A stretch of 57,835 nucleotides of DNA, taken from Mesostigma viride (taxonomy: Eukaryota > Streptophyta > Mesostigmatophyceae > Mesostigmatales > Mesostigmataceae). Where the stretch lies: contig RPFO01001705.1 in assembly GCA_009746045.1 (NCBI GenBank), forward strand, positions 5,001-62,835, in the 5' to 3' direction. Positions within the stretch are counted from its first letter, which is position 1; each line of letters begins with the position of its first letter. The position numbers were made by a program, and so were the translations under genes. Positions 12,586 to 21,638 of this stretch are shown one piece after another. The notes beneath the pieces are model-generated. The model ran no database searches. It was not told the DNA's origin and was given only the letters and a program-made list of their open reading frames with translations.

Positions 12586-13180
12586 CAGTGCGCGCACCGT
12601 GCGGAGGTGGCCATGGCGACGTGCGTTCCGTTAAAATATGGCTAATCCGGCGGGCGACAGGCGAAAAAATTAAGCCGATGGTTAAAAGTGATGTTCTATT
12701 ATGATGTTTCATAGCAAGATCTGCACTATTTGCAAATTCGCTGCCTTTGTTGGTACAGATTTGCACGGGGGTCTCATCCAACAATTTGGCCGCGATGAAT
12801 AATCTAGCATGTGTGCCTGCGACGGTAGAACTCGATATTCGTGGGTTATTTTGATGCAGCAAGAGCCGTTTAGTAACGGACACCATGAAAATAACCTAAG
12901 CATCTTCGATCTGCGGCCATTTCCTGTCATTTCTAAAATGATTTCGTTCAGGCCTGCGCGATCCGCGGTTAATCCATCCATGGCTGGCTGGCTTTTCTTG
13001 CGCGCCTGGGTAGGAAATAATGCCGGCCGTGGTACGTTGATTTGCCGCATGTCACCGCCCAGTCTGTTTGCGCTCTTAATGAACCTGGCATGAAACTTTT
13101 TGCGCCGTTTCTGGGTTTTTCTTGCTATTTTGTTCTCCACTTGTTGCAGTTGTGCTATCAGATTTTCCGCAGCTTTCAAT
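12586..13180 (-). pseudogene. Diverged relative of the foldback-arm sequence
   Basis: The plus strand starts GTGCGCGCACCGTGCGG, then GGCCATGGCGAC, as in the foldback arm at 36173. The minus-strand 156-residue frame (12709-13179) can be matched with the 124-residue frame at 46928-47302. Shared landmarks are a basic KKxxKK stretch, IILxxxGxGRxS against VILPQNDGKGKDS, and LDYSSR..PPCK against ILYSSR..PPCR. Conservation at residue level suggests the ancestor encoded a protein, but I do not recognise a family. Alignment by eye. Confidence 0.45.
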
Positions 13181-13805
13181 GGTTTTCCTTACGCTGCGTA
13201 TGCCATGCTTCCTAAAGCTACCCAGAATTGATCGGGCAGTTATCTGGCTTTGCTACGCTTCCTGTATGGAGGTTTTCACACGGTAGACATTCTATATTGC
13301 GTAGTCAAGGACCCTAGCTGCCTGGGAGCGGCATCACCGTTGCAAGGAGCTGGCGAGCTCATAGACGCCTGTCATGCTCTTCAGCCTGCTGGAAAACAAG
13401 GTTGTTGTATGGAAGGTGAGAATATGTGAGTTACTTATTATCACATCCCCACCTGTTTAGCCATGTTTAACATGTTGGCCCCTTGCTGGCCCACTGCACG
13501 GTCCCCTAGTTATTGCTGGCCTTTTTACCATATATAATTACTTGCATCAAAGTGAAGGCACCCAAGTAAACATAACCAATATAAAGCCACATATATACAG
13601 TTATACACATGCACACAATTATGCATGCGCACGTTTACATTCTCAGTATTACATGCAATATATCGATCGTGTCCACAATATCCACCGTATAGAGTATAGC
13701 CGAGGGTAGGGCAACCTTGGATTATGTCCAAAACAGTGTTAAAAACATGTGGATTGATGGTGGGTGTCTTAAAATGTGTAAAATCAGAGTATTCTGAGTG
13801 TGTCC

Positions 13806-13890
13806 GTACGAAAACGTATAATACCGTATTATACCGTATTATACCGTATTATACATTATACTCCACCGTGACCGTATAACGCGTATAACG
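13806..13890. repeat. Subterminal GTATTATACCG repeats, right end of hAT-like element
   Basis: Three tandem ATACCGTATT-type units, followed by looser CGTATAACG copies, run up to the right terminal repeat. They mirror the left-end cluster. Confidence 0.75.
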
Positions 13891-14589
13891 TACGATTGCA
13901 CTCTGTTCGCCATATAGCAGGCTACTGTCCACGCAAGAAGGTCAGCCTGGGAACGCCTCGCCGATGGCCTCAAAGATGCTAGACTTTGTGACAGCATTCA
14001 GAACGCATAAATGTGGCAATCCACCTTGCCATGCAGCGCCACACATGCATGTGGGTCCGGATGCGTCTCTAGGTCTAGGCCTGAACTGTGTGCACGATGA
14101 TGTTGCTGCATGCCCCCTTTGGTGGCCCATGCACCACGGCGACGCCAAGCTGGGCAGCGACGGACTAGGCCTCAGTATCACTCCGGTTGGGGCAGAAGTA
14201 GGCGCGAACCCGGGGTCCTTTTGGCGACAAATCATCGGACCTTACTCACCAGCTAAGCAAGTTGCGTAGGACCGGCTCGCCCGCGATTGGACGAACGCGG
14301 CCAGTATAGGCAGGGGGACGTCCTCTTTCAGGAGGGCCGGCTATGAGGCGGGGCCCAGCCAGCCAAGGGCGCGCCGCTGTGCCGGGCAAGGTGCCCCGCG
14401 GCCAAGTCGCCGGCAGCCTCAAAGAGTGCGGTTGCCCCGCCATGGCCCGCCATCACGGATCAGGAGCTCATATAGCGCCTGCAGCCCGATCGATAGATGT
14501 CCTGAGGCGTTCAGCAGCTCCTTTCGAGCACAGCCGTGAAGATGTCCAGGTCCAGGACAATAGGCGGGGGCGCGGGGGGGCCGCGTTAT

Positions 14590-16434
14590 ATATATTCACT
14601 CCATGCGCTTGGCCACCCTGCCCTGCCGCATGGGCGGGTGTGGGCTCACCCGCGCCGCCCGCCTCGCCCCCGCCGCCTTCCTTGGCTCTGTTGCTCAGGC
14701 CTGGGCGGAGATCCGCCGGTTGGTCCCCAGCGCCGTCAGCGCCATTCCCGACTTGGTCACCCCATCCCCCTTCCCCTTTGTGCAGGCTGCCGGTGCAGGA
14801 TTCTTACCTCGGGATCCAGCAGGCTTGCGACCTCGTCCGCCCCGCTCTGACAGGCCGTCCACCGTCGCCTGCCGGCCCGGGGCACGCCCGGCGTGTCCAC
14901 TGTCGTCAGTCCTACTAGTCATTCCCTGCATGCCCGCGTTCATAAAAAGCAACAAAAGACCTACGCGGGTATACTATGTACACTGTGCCGACTGGATGGG
15001 TCTGCAAGCGAGCTTGAACGATCAGGGGAAGGCTTGGCTTCTGACTCCGTTTCCCTTGAGGGGAGCGTGGGGTCCGCATTCCTGCATGCGCGCCCTCCCC
15101 ATGCATGAGCCCTTTGTTCACGCGCTGGTTCCGGCCCTTTACGCCATCGCTCTCCGCCACCAGCTGTTTGCCCCGCCGCAACCTCTCATCACGGCGGGTG
15201 CGTCCTGCGGCAGCTGCGGCCGGGCTTGCTCTGGATACTACTGGGACGCACTACATCGCGTGCATGGGTGGCCAGCAGAACCAGAACTGGTTCCTCTATC
15301 TCCATACCGCCCTCCTCGACCGGGTGGTGTGTGCCATGGTTCGGTCGGTCTTTCCCCTCTCGACTATATCATCAAGTGCGAGGGCGCAGGCGGCGCCCGG
15401 CCTCTACTCACCCAACCACCGCCCCGCGACATTACCGTGCTTGACTACTACGACAGGCAGGGTTGCCACCTGCTCATAATAATCGATGTCTCCGTGGCTC
15501 GGCCGCTCTCCGGTGGCCACATCCTCCGGGCGGCTGTGGATGCCGGCGCTGCTGCCGCTGTGGCTGAGCGCGACAAGTTTGCCTCCTACTGCAATGTGGG
15601 GCCCCACCGGGTCATCCCCTTTGTCCTTGCATGAGGAGTTCGGGGCCATGGGCCCCAAGAGAGCGGAGTTTTTCCACGAGTGCTGCCAGCGCCGTGAAGA
15701 CCGCCTCGACCTCGAGGGTCAGACCGCCCCGGCCGTGGTCTGCCCGCACGTGGTCCTCGTATTGGTGGCAGCGCCTGTCACTCGCCCTCACTCGCACCGC
15801 ACGTGGCTGATGTGTTATTCCGCCGCACCCGGGCCGACTTTGTCGCGACCCATGCGGTCTAGATCCCTTCCAGGCCTGCACATGGTGGGCCGGCAGCGCT
15901 GTTGCTGCGTGTAGTTTTGTGATGTATAGTTAGTTGTACCTTGTGCAGCTGGCGTGATCCTTGGATGTCCGTGTCAGATTCCTATTGATTTCTTCAGGGT
16001 TATTCTCCCAGTCATGTACCGGTGTGCCTATGATGAGCCACCCTCTGGACAGATGATGCCTAGCTTTATTTAATTATGCCGTGCCCATACAGGGAGTAAC
16101 TCTCTGCGGAGACGCCATGCCCTAGCTTTTGTATAGCTATGCTGATCTTCCCCCCCATGACAGGCTCCCCCTTAGCTGGGCATAGCTTGAACATCATGGG
16201 GCTGCAAGTGCCCTGGTGCACCTAGAGCAAGGGTCGTTTACATTCCCACCCTTGCAGGAAGTAGCTTAGAATGTATATGATAGGCCATATGCCCCTTCTC
16301 TGGGTTATGTGCTACATATACTCCCAGTTGACGGAGTTATGTTCCTAATTAATTAATTAATTAATTATTCTCCCAGTTATCGGGTTTTTCCTTATGTTGC
16401 ATGCCCATCTCACCTCCGTAATCTATCATTCTCA
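14590..16434 (+). mobile_element. Older LINE (family 2), 5'-truncated with full 3' end
   Basis: The frame at 14603-15634 encodes the C-terminal half of an RLE-type LINE: LPCRMGGCGLTRAARLAPAA, a zinc-finger segment near 15200-15240, and NHRPATLPCLTTT against the RLE stretch NHRPDIVVLDF (frame-shifted). The endonuclease-like RPL and VISFVLA region ends near 15634. It is about 60-70% like the young LINE and has several frame changes, so it is probably dead. About 800 bp of 3' untranslated sequence follows and ends TCTCAATGAATATATAT. A nearly identical piece of this 3' region recurs at 23888-24075. The 5' truncation point follows TTATATATATTC, an AT step like the satellite target. Confidence 0.75.
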
Positions 16435-18513
16435 ATGAATATATATATTAAAAATATAATTACTTACAGCAGAGTGAAATCACTCAAACCAAAGCAAACG
16501 CCCAGCTATAAACCTATATACAGAGCCATGTCAAAGCTCTATACTACGATAAGACCAATGGAAACGCCTAACGGGAGGAACCTAATAGCCCTGCTGCACC
16601 GCAAAATCAGCCCGCGTACGGCGGAGCATGATGTCCGCCATGGCCCGAGTCAGCGCCACCGACAAGCGCTGACGCCAATATGACGTCCAGGTCCGCGCCG
16701 ACCATGGGGCCCGCTGGCCCTCCAGGTCCAGCCGGTCCTCCCGGAGCCGGCAACACTCCTTGAAGAAGGCGGAGGTCAGGGGCCCCATGGCCCCAAACTC
16801 CTCCAGGACAAAGGGCACCACACGATGGTGCCCGACGTCGCCGTAGGCCAGGAGCTTGGCCCGCTCCGCCCGGTCCGCCGTGTAACCTGCCGTGAGGGAG
16901 GCCCCAGCCACGTGGCTAAGAGCCAAGGGCCGCGCCACCGAAACGTCAATAAGCAGATGCCGGCCACCCCCCTCAAAGTCCAGCACCACGATGTCAGGCC
17001 GGTGGTTGGGGAATAGAAGGCAGCGCCATCCGCATCCTCGGACCGGATGTTCGCGTGGGGGAAAACCGACCGAATCATGGCGAGCACCACCGTCAGGAGG
17101 ACAGTGTGCAAATACAAATACCAATTCTGATTCTGTTGGCCCCCCATGCAGGCAAGGTAGTGAGTCCCCGTGGGATCCAGCGGCTGCCCACAGCTACCAC
17201 AAGGCCGCCCGGCCGGAACAAGAGGCTGCGGGGCAAATAGCTGGTGCCGGAGCGCCACCGAGTAGTGGCTGGGAGCCAAGGCGAATGGGGGGGCCATGGG
17301 AAGAGCACGAAGGTACGCCGAGCCCACACTCCGCAAGGAAAGCGAGAACAGCCACGCACGTCCCTGGGCGTTGAGGTCCGCGAAAAGAGCAATCCAATCA
17401 GCCGTGTGCAGAATACCCGCGTAGGTTTTCTGGTGTTTATCGATGACGCGAGCAGGGAATGCGGCGGGAGATTGAACGGAGGCGACCGAGGGAGTGCCGC
17501 GAGGGAGGTGGCGCTGTACCGCCTGAGCGGCACGGACGGGAGAACAGGCCTGCTGGATCTCAGCATAGGCCTCCTGGATGGCGGTGACGAAGGGCAAAGG
17601 GCTGCTGGGGTCCAGGAGGTCAGGCGCTGCCGTTGCCAAAAGGGGCAGGAGCCGGCAGCTTTCCGCCCACGACTGAGCGACGGAGCCCAAAAAGGCTGCT
17701 GGGGCCAGCCGGGCGGCACGAGTCAGACCGCAGCCACCCATCCGTGCAGGCAGGGAGGCAATGCGAATAGCATGTGGCGGGAGGTCGGGGCCCGGGACCA
17801 GCTGCGCCAAGGCCGACTGGATGCGTTCGTCGTGGCCCTCGGCGGCCAGCCGGACCTGAGACGGAAGAGCGCCCCGGAGCCAGTGAACGACGCGAGGGTG
17901 AGCGCAAAACCACAGAAGCAGACCCTTGGTCTGCGAATCATGAAGGCGCGCAATCAAGGGCAGTACCTCAGTGCGTGCCTCGAGGGCGGCCCGCAGAGCA
18001 TCGATGACAAACGCGGGGTCGCCAACCGGAACGCCGAGGACATCCAACCCATGGAGGCGCTCGTCCCGGCCCAAGAGCTGGGGCGGAAAGCCGGAGCAAT
18101 CACCTTGGGGCGAGTACACCGCGCACTTGGCAAGGGTCAACTGGAGGTTGATGTCGGCCACCGCGGTCTGCAGTGCCAGCAGAGCCGCGGTGGTGTCCGG
18201 CACAGGGCCCAGCAGGTAGATATCATCCAAGTAGGCCTGAATAGCGACCGCCGGGTGGGCAGCATGGACCGCTTGGAGGCAACCCTGGAGGGGGGCGGCA
18301 AAGTACAGGGGTCCCAGGGGGTCCCCTTGCTGGGTGCCCGACCGCGACAGCAGGCCGCCGCGAGTGCCGTCCTCCATGATGTGAACCAGTTGGCCGGGCT
18401 GGCCGTAGCACACGGCTGTCCAAGCGTACAAGTCCTCGAAGGACTCCATGACGGCCGCAAACATGCTGGCGCGGGACAGACTGTTGAACGCGTTGTGGCA
18501 GTCGACCTTGAAT
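16435..18513 (-). mobile_element. Young LINE copy A, 5'-truncated, inverted
   Basis: The minus strand carries the reverse transcriptase from VDCHNAFNSLSRASMF onward, GTQQGDPLGP, YLDD, the CCHC finger, the endonuclease and the 3' tail. It is flanked by TGAATATATATA at both ends (about 16434-16445 and 18510-18522), a 12-bp probable target duplication. It differs from the full copy by very few bases. One difference is a missing G in the run near 17008-17011, which shifts the frame at AFYSP just before the endonuclease RPD motif, so this copy cannot make an intact protein. Confidence 0.88.
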
Positions 18514-18730
18514 ATATATAATGACACCAAATGAACTCAGTTGGAGCTGGAACTTTGCATATGTTTTAAACGCATCCCCGAAATAGCATGCCCACAAAGT
18601 TTCAGGCTGGTTGGACGACAAACTGGATTTATGCTAGCATTTGTCACCTGACGAATGCCAGCATAAGTACCCCCAAATGCAGTTTTTCATGGTTTTCCAA
18701 GGGTTACAACACATGGGTGCATATATATCA
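18514..18730. repeat. Satellite unit between LINE copies A and B
   Basis: Begins ATGACACCAAATGAACTCAG and continues with AACTTTGCATATGTT, TTTCAGGCTGGTTGGACGAC and TGCAGTTTTTCATGG, then stops at GTGCATATATAT where copy B starts. It is one slightly diverged 184-bp satellite unit, with a partial duplication of the TGCTAGCAT segment. Confidence 0.85.
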
Positions 18731-19837
18731 AATCCCGTCCGTGCCGCTCAGGCGGTACAGCGCCACCTCCCTCGCGGCACTCCCTCGGTCGCCTCCGTTC
18801 AATCTCCCGCCGCATTCCCTGCTCGCGTCATCGATAAACACCAGAAAACCTACGCGGGTATTCTGCACACGGCTGATTGGATTGCTCTTTTCGCGGACCT
18901 CAACGCCCAGGGACGTGCGTGGCTGTTCTCGCTTTCCTTGCGGAGTGTGGGCTCGGCGTACCTTCGTGCTCTTCCCATGGCCCCCCCATTCGCCTTGGCT
19001 CCCAGCCACTACTCGGTGGCGCTCCGGCACCAGCTATTTGCCCCGCAGCCTCTTGTTCCGGCCGGGCGGCCTTGTGGTAGCTGTGGGCAGCCGCTGGATC
19101 CCACGGGGACTCACTACCTTGCCTGCATGGGGGGCCAACAGAATCAGAATTGGTATTTGTATTTGCACACTGTCCTCCTGACGGTGGTGCTCGCCATGAT
19201 TCGGTCGGTTTTCCCCCACGCGAACATCCGGTCCGAGGATGCGGATGGCGCTGCCTTCTATTCCCCCAACCACCGGCCTGACATCGTGGTGCTGGACTTT
19301 GAGGGGGGTGGCCGGCATCTGCTTATTGACGTTTCGGTGGCGCGGCCCTTGGCTCTTAGCCACGTGGCTGGGGCCTCCCTCACGGCAGGTTACACGGCGG
19401 ACCGGGCGGAGCGGGCCAAGCTCCTGGCCTACGGCGACGTCGGGCACCATCGTGTGGTGCCCTTTGTCCTGGAGGAGTTTGGGGCCATGGGGCCCCTGAC
19501 CTCCGCCTTCTTCAAGGAGTGTTGCCGGCTCCGGGAGGACCGGCTGGACCTGGAGGGCCAGCGGGCCCCATGGTCGGCGCGGACCTGGACGTCATATTGG
19601 CGTCAGCGCTTGTCGGTGGCGCTGACTCGGGCCATGGCGGACATCATGCTCCGCCGTACGCGGGCTGATTTTGCGGTGCAGCAGGGCTATTAGGTTCCTC
19701 CCGTTAGGCGTTTCCATTGGTCTTATCGTAGTATAGAGCTTTGACATGGCTCTGTATATAGGTTTATAGCTGGGCGTTTGCTTTGGTTTGAGTGATTTCA
19801 CTCTGCTGTAAGTAATTATATTTTTAATATATATCAA
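18731..19837 (+). mobile_element. Young LINE copy B, 3' part only
   Basis: It starts at the CCCGTCCGTGCCGCTCAGG position of the ORF and runs through the CCHC finger, the RLE domain (RPDIVVLDF, HLLIDVSVARP) and the stop at 19691-19693, to the tail ending TTTTTAATATATATCAATG. Against copy C (offset about 4,041 bp) I noticed one difference, GCGGAC against GCTGAC near 19634. Insertion was after GCATATATATCAA in a satellite unit. Confidence 0.88.
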
Positions 19838-19849
19838 TGTGGCCTGGAG

Positions 19850-20920
19850 TTGGCAGGCATCCCGCACGAATGGCACCCCGCGGCTGACCAACCGGTCGGC
19901 ATCCTCTCGCGCGCCCAGATTGCCGCCCTCCCGGGTTGCTGGGAGGCCGGCTGGGACCCGCCCCCCCCTCATGTCCGGTCCCTTCTGGAGGGGGACGACC
20001 CCGAGTCGGGCTCCTGTGCCATCTGCCTTGAGCCCTTCCGGCCGGGGGATGGCTTGTGTCGCCTGCCCGCGTGCGGCCACACATTCCATCAAGCGTGCAT
20101 CGCGCGCAGCTTGCTCCACTCCGTGCCGCGCTGCCCGTTGTGCCGGGCTGTTGTGCCGCCCCCTGGGACTGCGCTTCCTCTCGGCCCGCCCCCGGTCTCG
20201 CTGGGTCCCCTGCCGGGTCCCCACCGGGCCCCGGGGCCAGCTGCCTCCCCGACCCCTCGGCCTCCGCCCCCGGCCTCGTTGCCGGGGCCTGGGGTGGTCG
20301 CGGGCGCGCTGGCGAGTCCCCCTGGGAGGGGCGCCGGCGTTCTCGATCCCCCTCCGCTGGGGGTCTCCCCGGTGGGCACTGCCTCCTCCGTGGCCCCGGC
20401 GGGCCTGCCGGGCGCTGGTCGGGTCGTGGTGCGCGCGCCTGCCGGCCCGGCTGGGGAGACGCCGCAGGCCCCACGTCCTGCCTTTGCTGGCGCCGCTCCC
20501 CGCCACTCAGCGCCCGCCGACGGCCTTCACCGGTGTGCCGTGCTGCTTCCCACGGGGTCCCCGTGTGCGGGTGTGTTCCACAACCGTAACCTCCTCTGCC
20601 AGCACCTTCGCGCTGTGCACCCCGATCTCGGCGCGGCGGATCTGCAGGCCATGAGCTGTTACCGGTGCCCGGAAGCTCACTGCCAGCGGGTGTACTCCAT
20701 TCACGGGCGCGCTCAGCACGCGCGCGCCTGTGTTGCTCAACGGCCCCTCAACCGGCCAGCAGTCCCGGCCCCCTCCCCCCCTCCCGCCTCGGCTCCCCCG
20801 GCTCCCAGCCCCCGCCGCCCGACTACTCGGCCAGTTGGCGTTGGCTTGACACGGTCCCTGGGATGCATGCGCCATCAACCCGACGTCTACCCTGACCGAC
20901 CTCCCCCACCGCGCGCGTAG
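19850..20920 (+). CDS. LINE copy C N-terminal region: RING-H2 and C2H2 fingers
   Basis: The open frame enters from 19838 and has no convincing ATG; the apparent start codon is a TTG. The RING-H2 finger lies at about 19996-20150: CAIC, then C, ACGHTFHQAC and CPLC, with spacing C-x2-C-x10-C-x4-C-x-H-x2-H-x2-C-x11-C-x2-C around the core. A proline-rich linker of about 130 residues follows. Two C2H2-like fingers come next, near 20540-20620 (CAVLL..CAGVFHNRNLLCQHLRAVH) and 20662-20735 (CYRCPEAHCQRVYSIHGRAQH). C2H2 fingers in R2-type LINEs bind the target DNA. The RING could recruit ubiquitin machinery, but that is inference. The frame ends at a stop at 20918-20920. Continuation into the reverse transcriptase needs a shift, so either this copy is damaged or translation is recoded. 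Confidence 0.75.
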   Translation: MAGIPHEWHPAADQPVGILSRAQIAALPGCWEAGWDPPPPHVRSLLEGDDPESGSCAICLEPFRPGDGLCRLPACGHTFHQACIARSLLHSVPRCPLCRAVVPPPGTALPLGPPPVSLGPLPGPHRAPGPAASPTPRPPPPASLPGPGVVAGALASPPGRGAGVLDPPPLGVSPVGTASSVAPAGLPGAGRVVVRAPAGPAGETPQAPRPAFAGAAPRHSAPADGLHRCAVLLPTGSPCAGVFHNRNLLCQHLRAVHPDLGAADLQAMSCYRCPEAHCQRVYSIHGRAQHARACVAQRPLNRPAVPAPSPPPASAPPAPSPRRPTTRPVGVGLTRSLGCMRHQPDVYPDRPPPPRA

Positions 20921-20957
20921 CCTTTTCGCGCAATGTGCAATCGTTTCTCTCCGGCGC

Positions 20958-21638
20958 ATGCACGCCGCTCCGGACGACCCGCTGGGCTTTAAACTGCACA
21001 TGGTGACCCCCCGCCTGCTCCTCACCCCTCTCGGGCGTGGTGTGCGCGGCCTCCAGGGTGCGGTTATTGCCCGTTGCCGACGCTTTCTGCAGGGGGACTG
21101 GGAGGGGCTGTTTGGCGTGCCGCCCCCGCGCACGGCCCGGCTGTCGGGGGAGGTCAACTTCGAGCGGGTGGCCGCCGACGTCATCCGCCTCGTCCGCGAG
21201 GGGCAGCTCAGCCGGGCCATGACCCGCTTGGAAATGGCCAAGCTCGCCCCCGCCAATGCGGCTACCCTGGCGGCCTTGGAGGCTCTTCACCCTGCGGAGC
21301 CCGGATTCCAGCTGCCCGTGCCGGACCCCCTGCCGGCCCCCCTCCGGCTGGACCGCGACTGCTTCCTGGAGGTGATGCGTGAGGTCCCGCGGGCTTCCTC
21401 TACCGGGCCGTCGGGCTGGCGCTACGAGCACTTGGAGGTCCTGGTGGGGCATGGGGGCGAGGACATTCTCTTTGACACCCTCATTGACCTGGCGGCTGGT
21501 CGCGTTCCTCCCGCTGCGCGCGAGTGGTTAGCGGGCGCTCGCCTCCTCGCTCTGCTCAAGGGTGTCTTGCCCCCCCCGAGGGCAAGGTGCGCCCGATCGC
21601 CTGCGGTGAGGTGCTCCGCAAGCTCGTGGGCAAAGTGA
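20958..21638 (+). CDS. LINE copy C, segment before the reverse-transcriptase core (shifted frame)
   Basis: A different frame from the pieces on either side. It encodes the usual pre-palm region of LINE reverse transcriptases: VNFERVAADVIRLVREGQ, CFLEVMREVPRASSTGPSGW (the S-x-G-P-D/S-G-W fingers motif) and WLAGARLLALLKGVLPP. The last part continues as EGKVRPIACGEVLRKLVGKV only after a one-base shift at the C8 run 21570-21577. The same gene without that shift is implied by the old copy at 14.3 kb, which reads GRVRPIAGEPVLRNLL. Confidence 0.7.
   Translation: MHAAPDDPLGFKLHMVTPRLLLTPLGRGVRGLQGAVIARCRRFLQGDWEGLFGVPPPRTARLSGEVNFERVAADVIRLVREGQLSRAMTRLEMAKLAPANAATLAALEALHPAEPGFQLPVPDPLPAPLRLDRDCFLEVMREVPRASSTGPSGWRYEHLEVLVGHGGEDILFDTLIDLAAGRVPPAAREWLAGARLLALLKGVLPPPRARCARSPAVRCSASSWAK

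Larger units (their letters stand above)
11955..13905. mobile_element. hAT-like DNA transposon, non-autonomous, 1,951 bp
   Basis: The ends read CAGAGTGCAATC at 11955 and GATTGCACTCTG ending at 13905, a 12-bp perfect terminal inverted repeat. Both sides carry the same 8-bp target site, TTCGCCAT (11947-11954 and 13906-13913). CAGAG-type ends with 8-bp duplications are the hallmark of the hAT superfamily. Removing the element rejoins the LINE pseudogene. No transposase is recognisable inside; the longest frame is 156 residues (12709-13179 -). The interior from about 12586 to 13170 is diverged from the arms of the large foldback at 36-47 kb, so it may carry a captured or nested element. Confidence 0.85.
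11640..14470 (-). pseudogene. LINE reverse-transcriptase pseudogene split by a hAT-like insertion
   Basis: On the minus strand, 14443-13914 encodes pieces of a LINE reverse transcriptase: WLAGPRLIAG, GRVRPIAGEPVLRNLLS, ICRQKDPGFAPTSAPTG and LNAVTKSSIFEAIGEAFPG. They match WLAGARLLAL, GKVRPIACGEVLRKLVG, VICRQKAPELRAFF and FNSLSRASMFAAVMESF of the young LINE. The reading resumes at 11954-11715 with DIEDGT, RSGTQQGDPLGPFYL and HQALQGVHAAHQDVVLLAYM, which is the fingers and palm region up to the catalytic YLDD site, here changed. Stops and frameshifts make it non-functional. The insertion falls between the codons for the CY and NP residues of the fingers region. Confidence 0.75.

Noticed and set aside
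17244-18521. 425-residue plus-strand frame antisense to LINE copy A, and the 549-residue one antisense to copy C (21422-23071)
   Set aside because: Antisense to a well-supported reverse transcriptase; open because of GC-rich codon bias, with no domain.
19592-20506. 304-residue minus-strand frame over the RING region
   Set aside because: Antisense to the RING and finger region; Arg/Gly-rich composition from GC bias.
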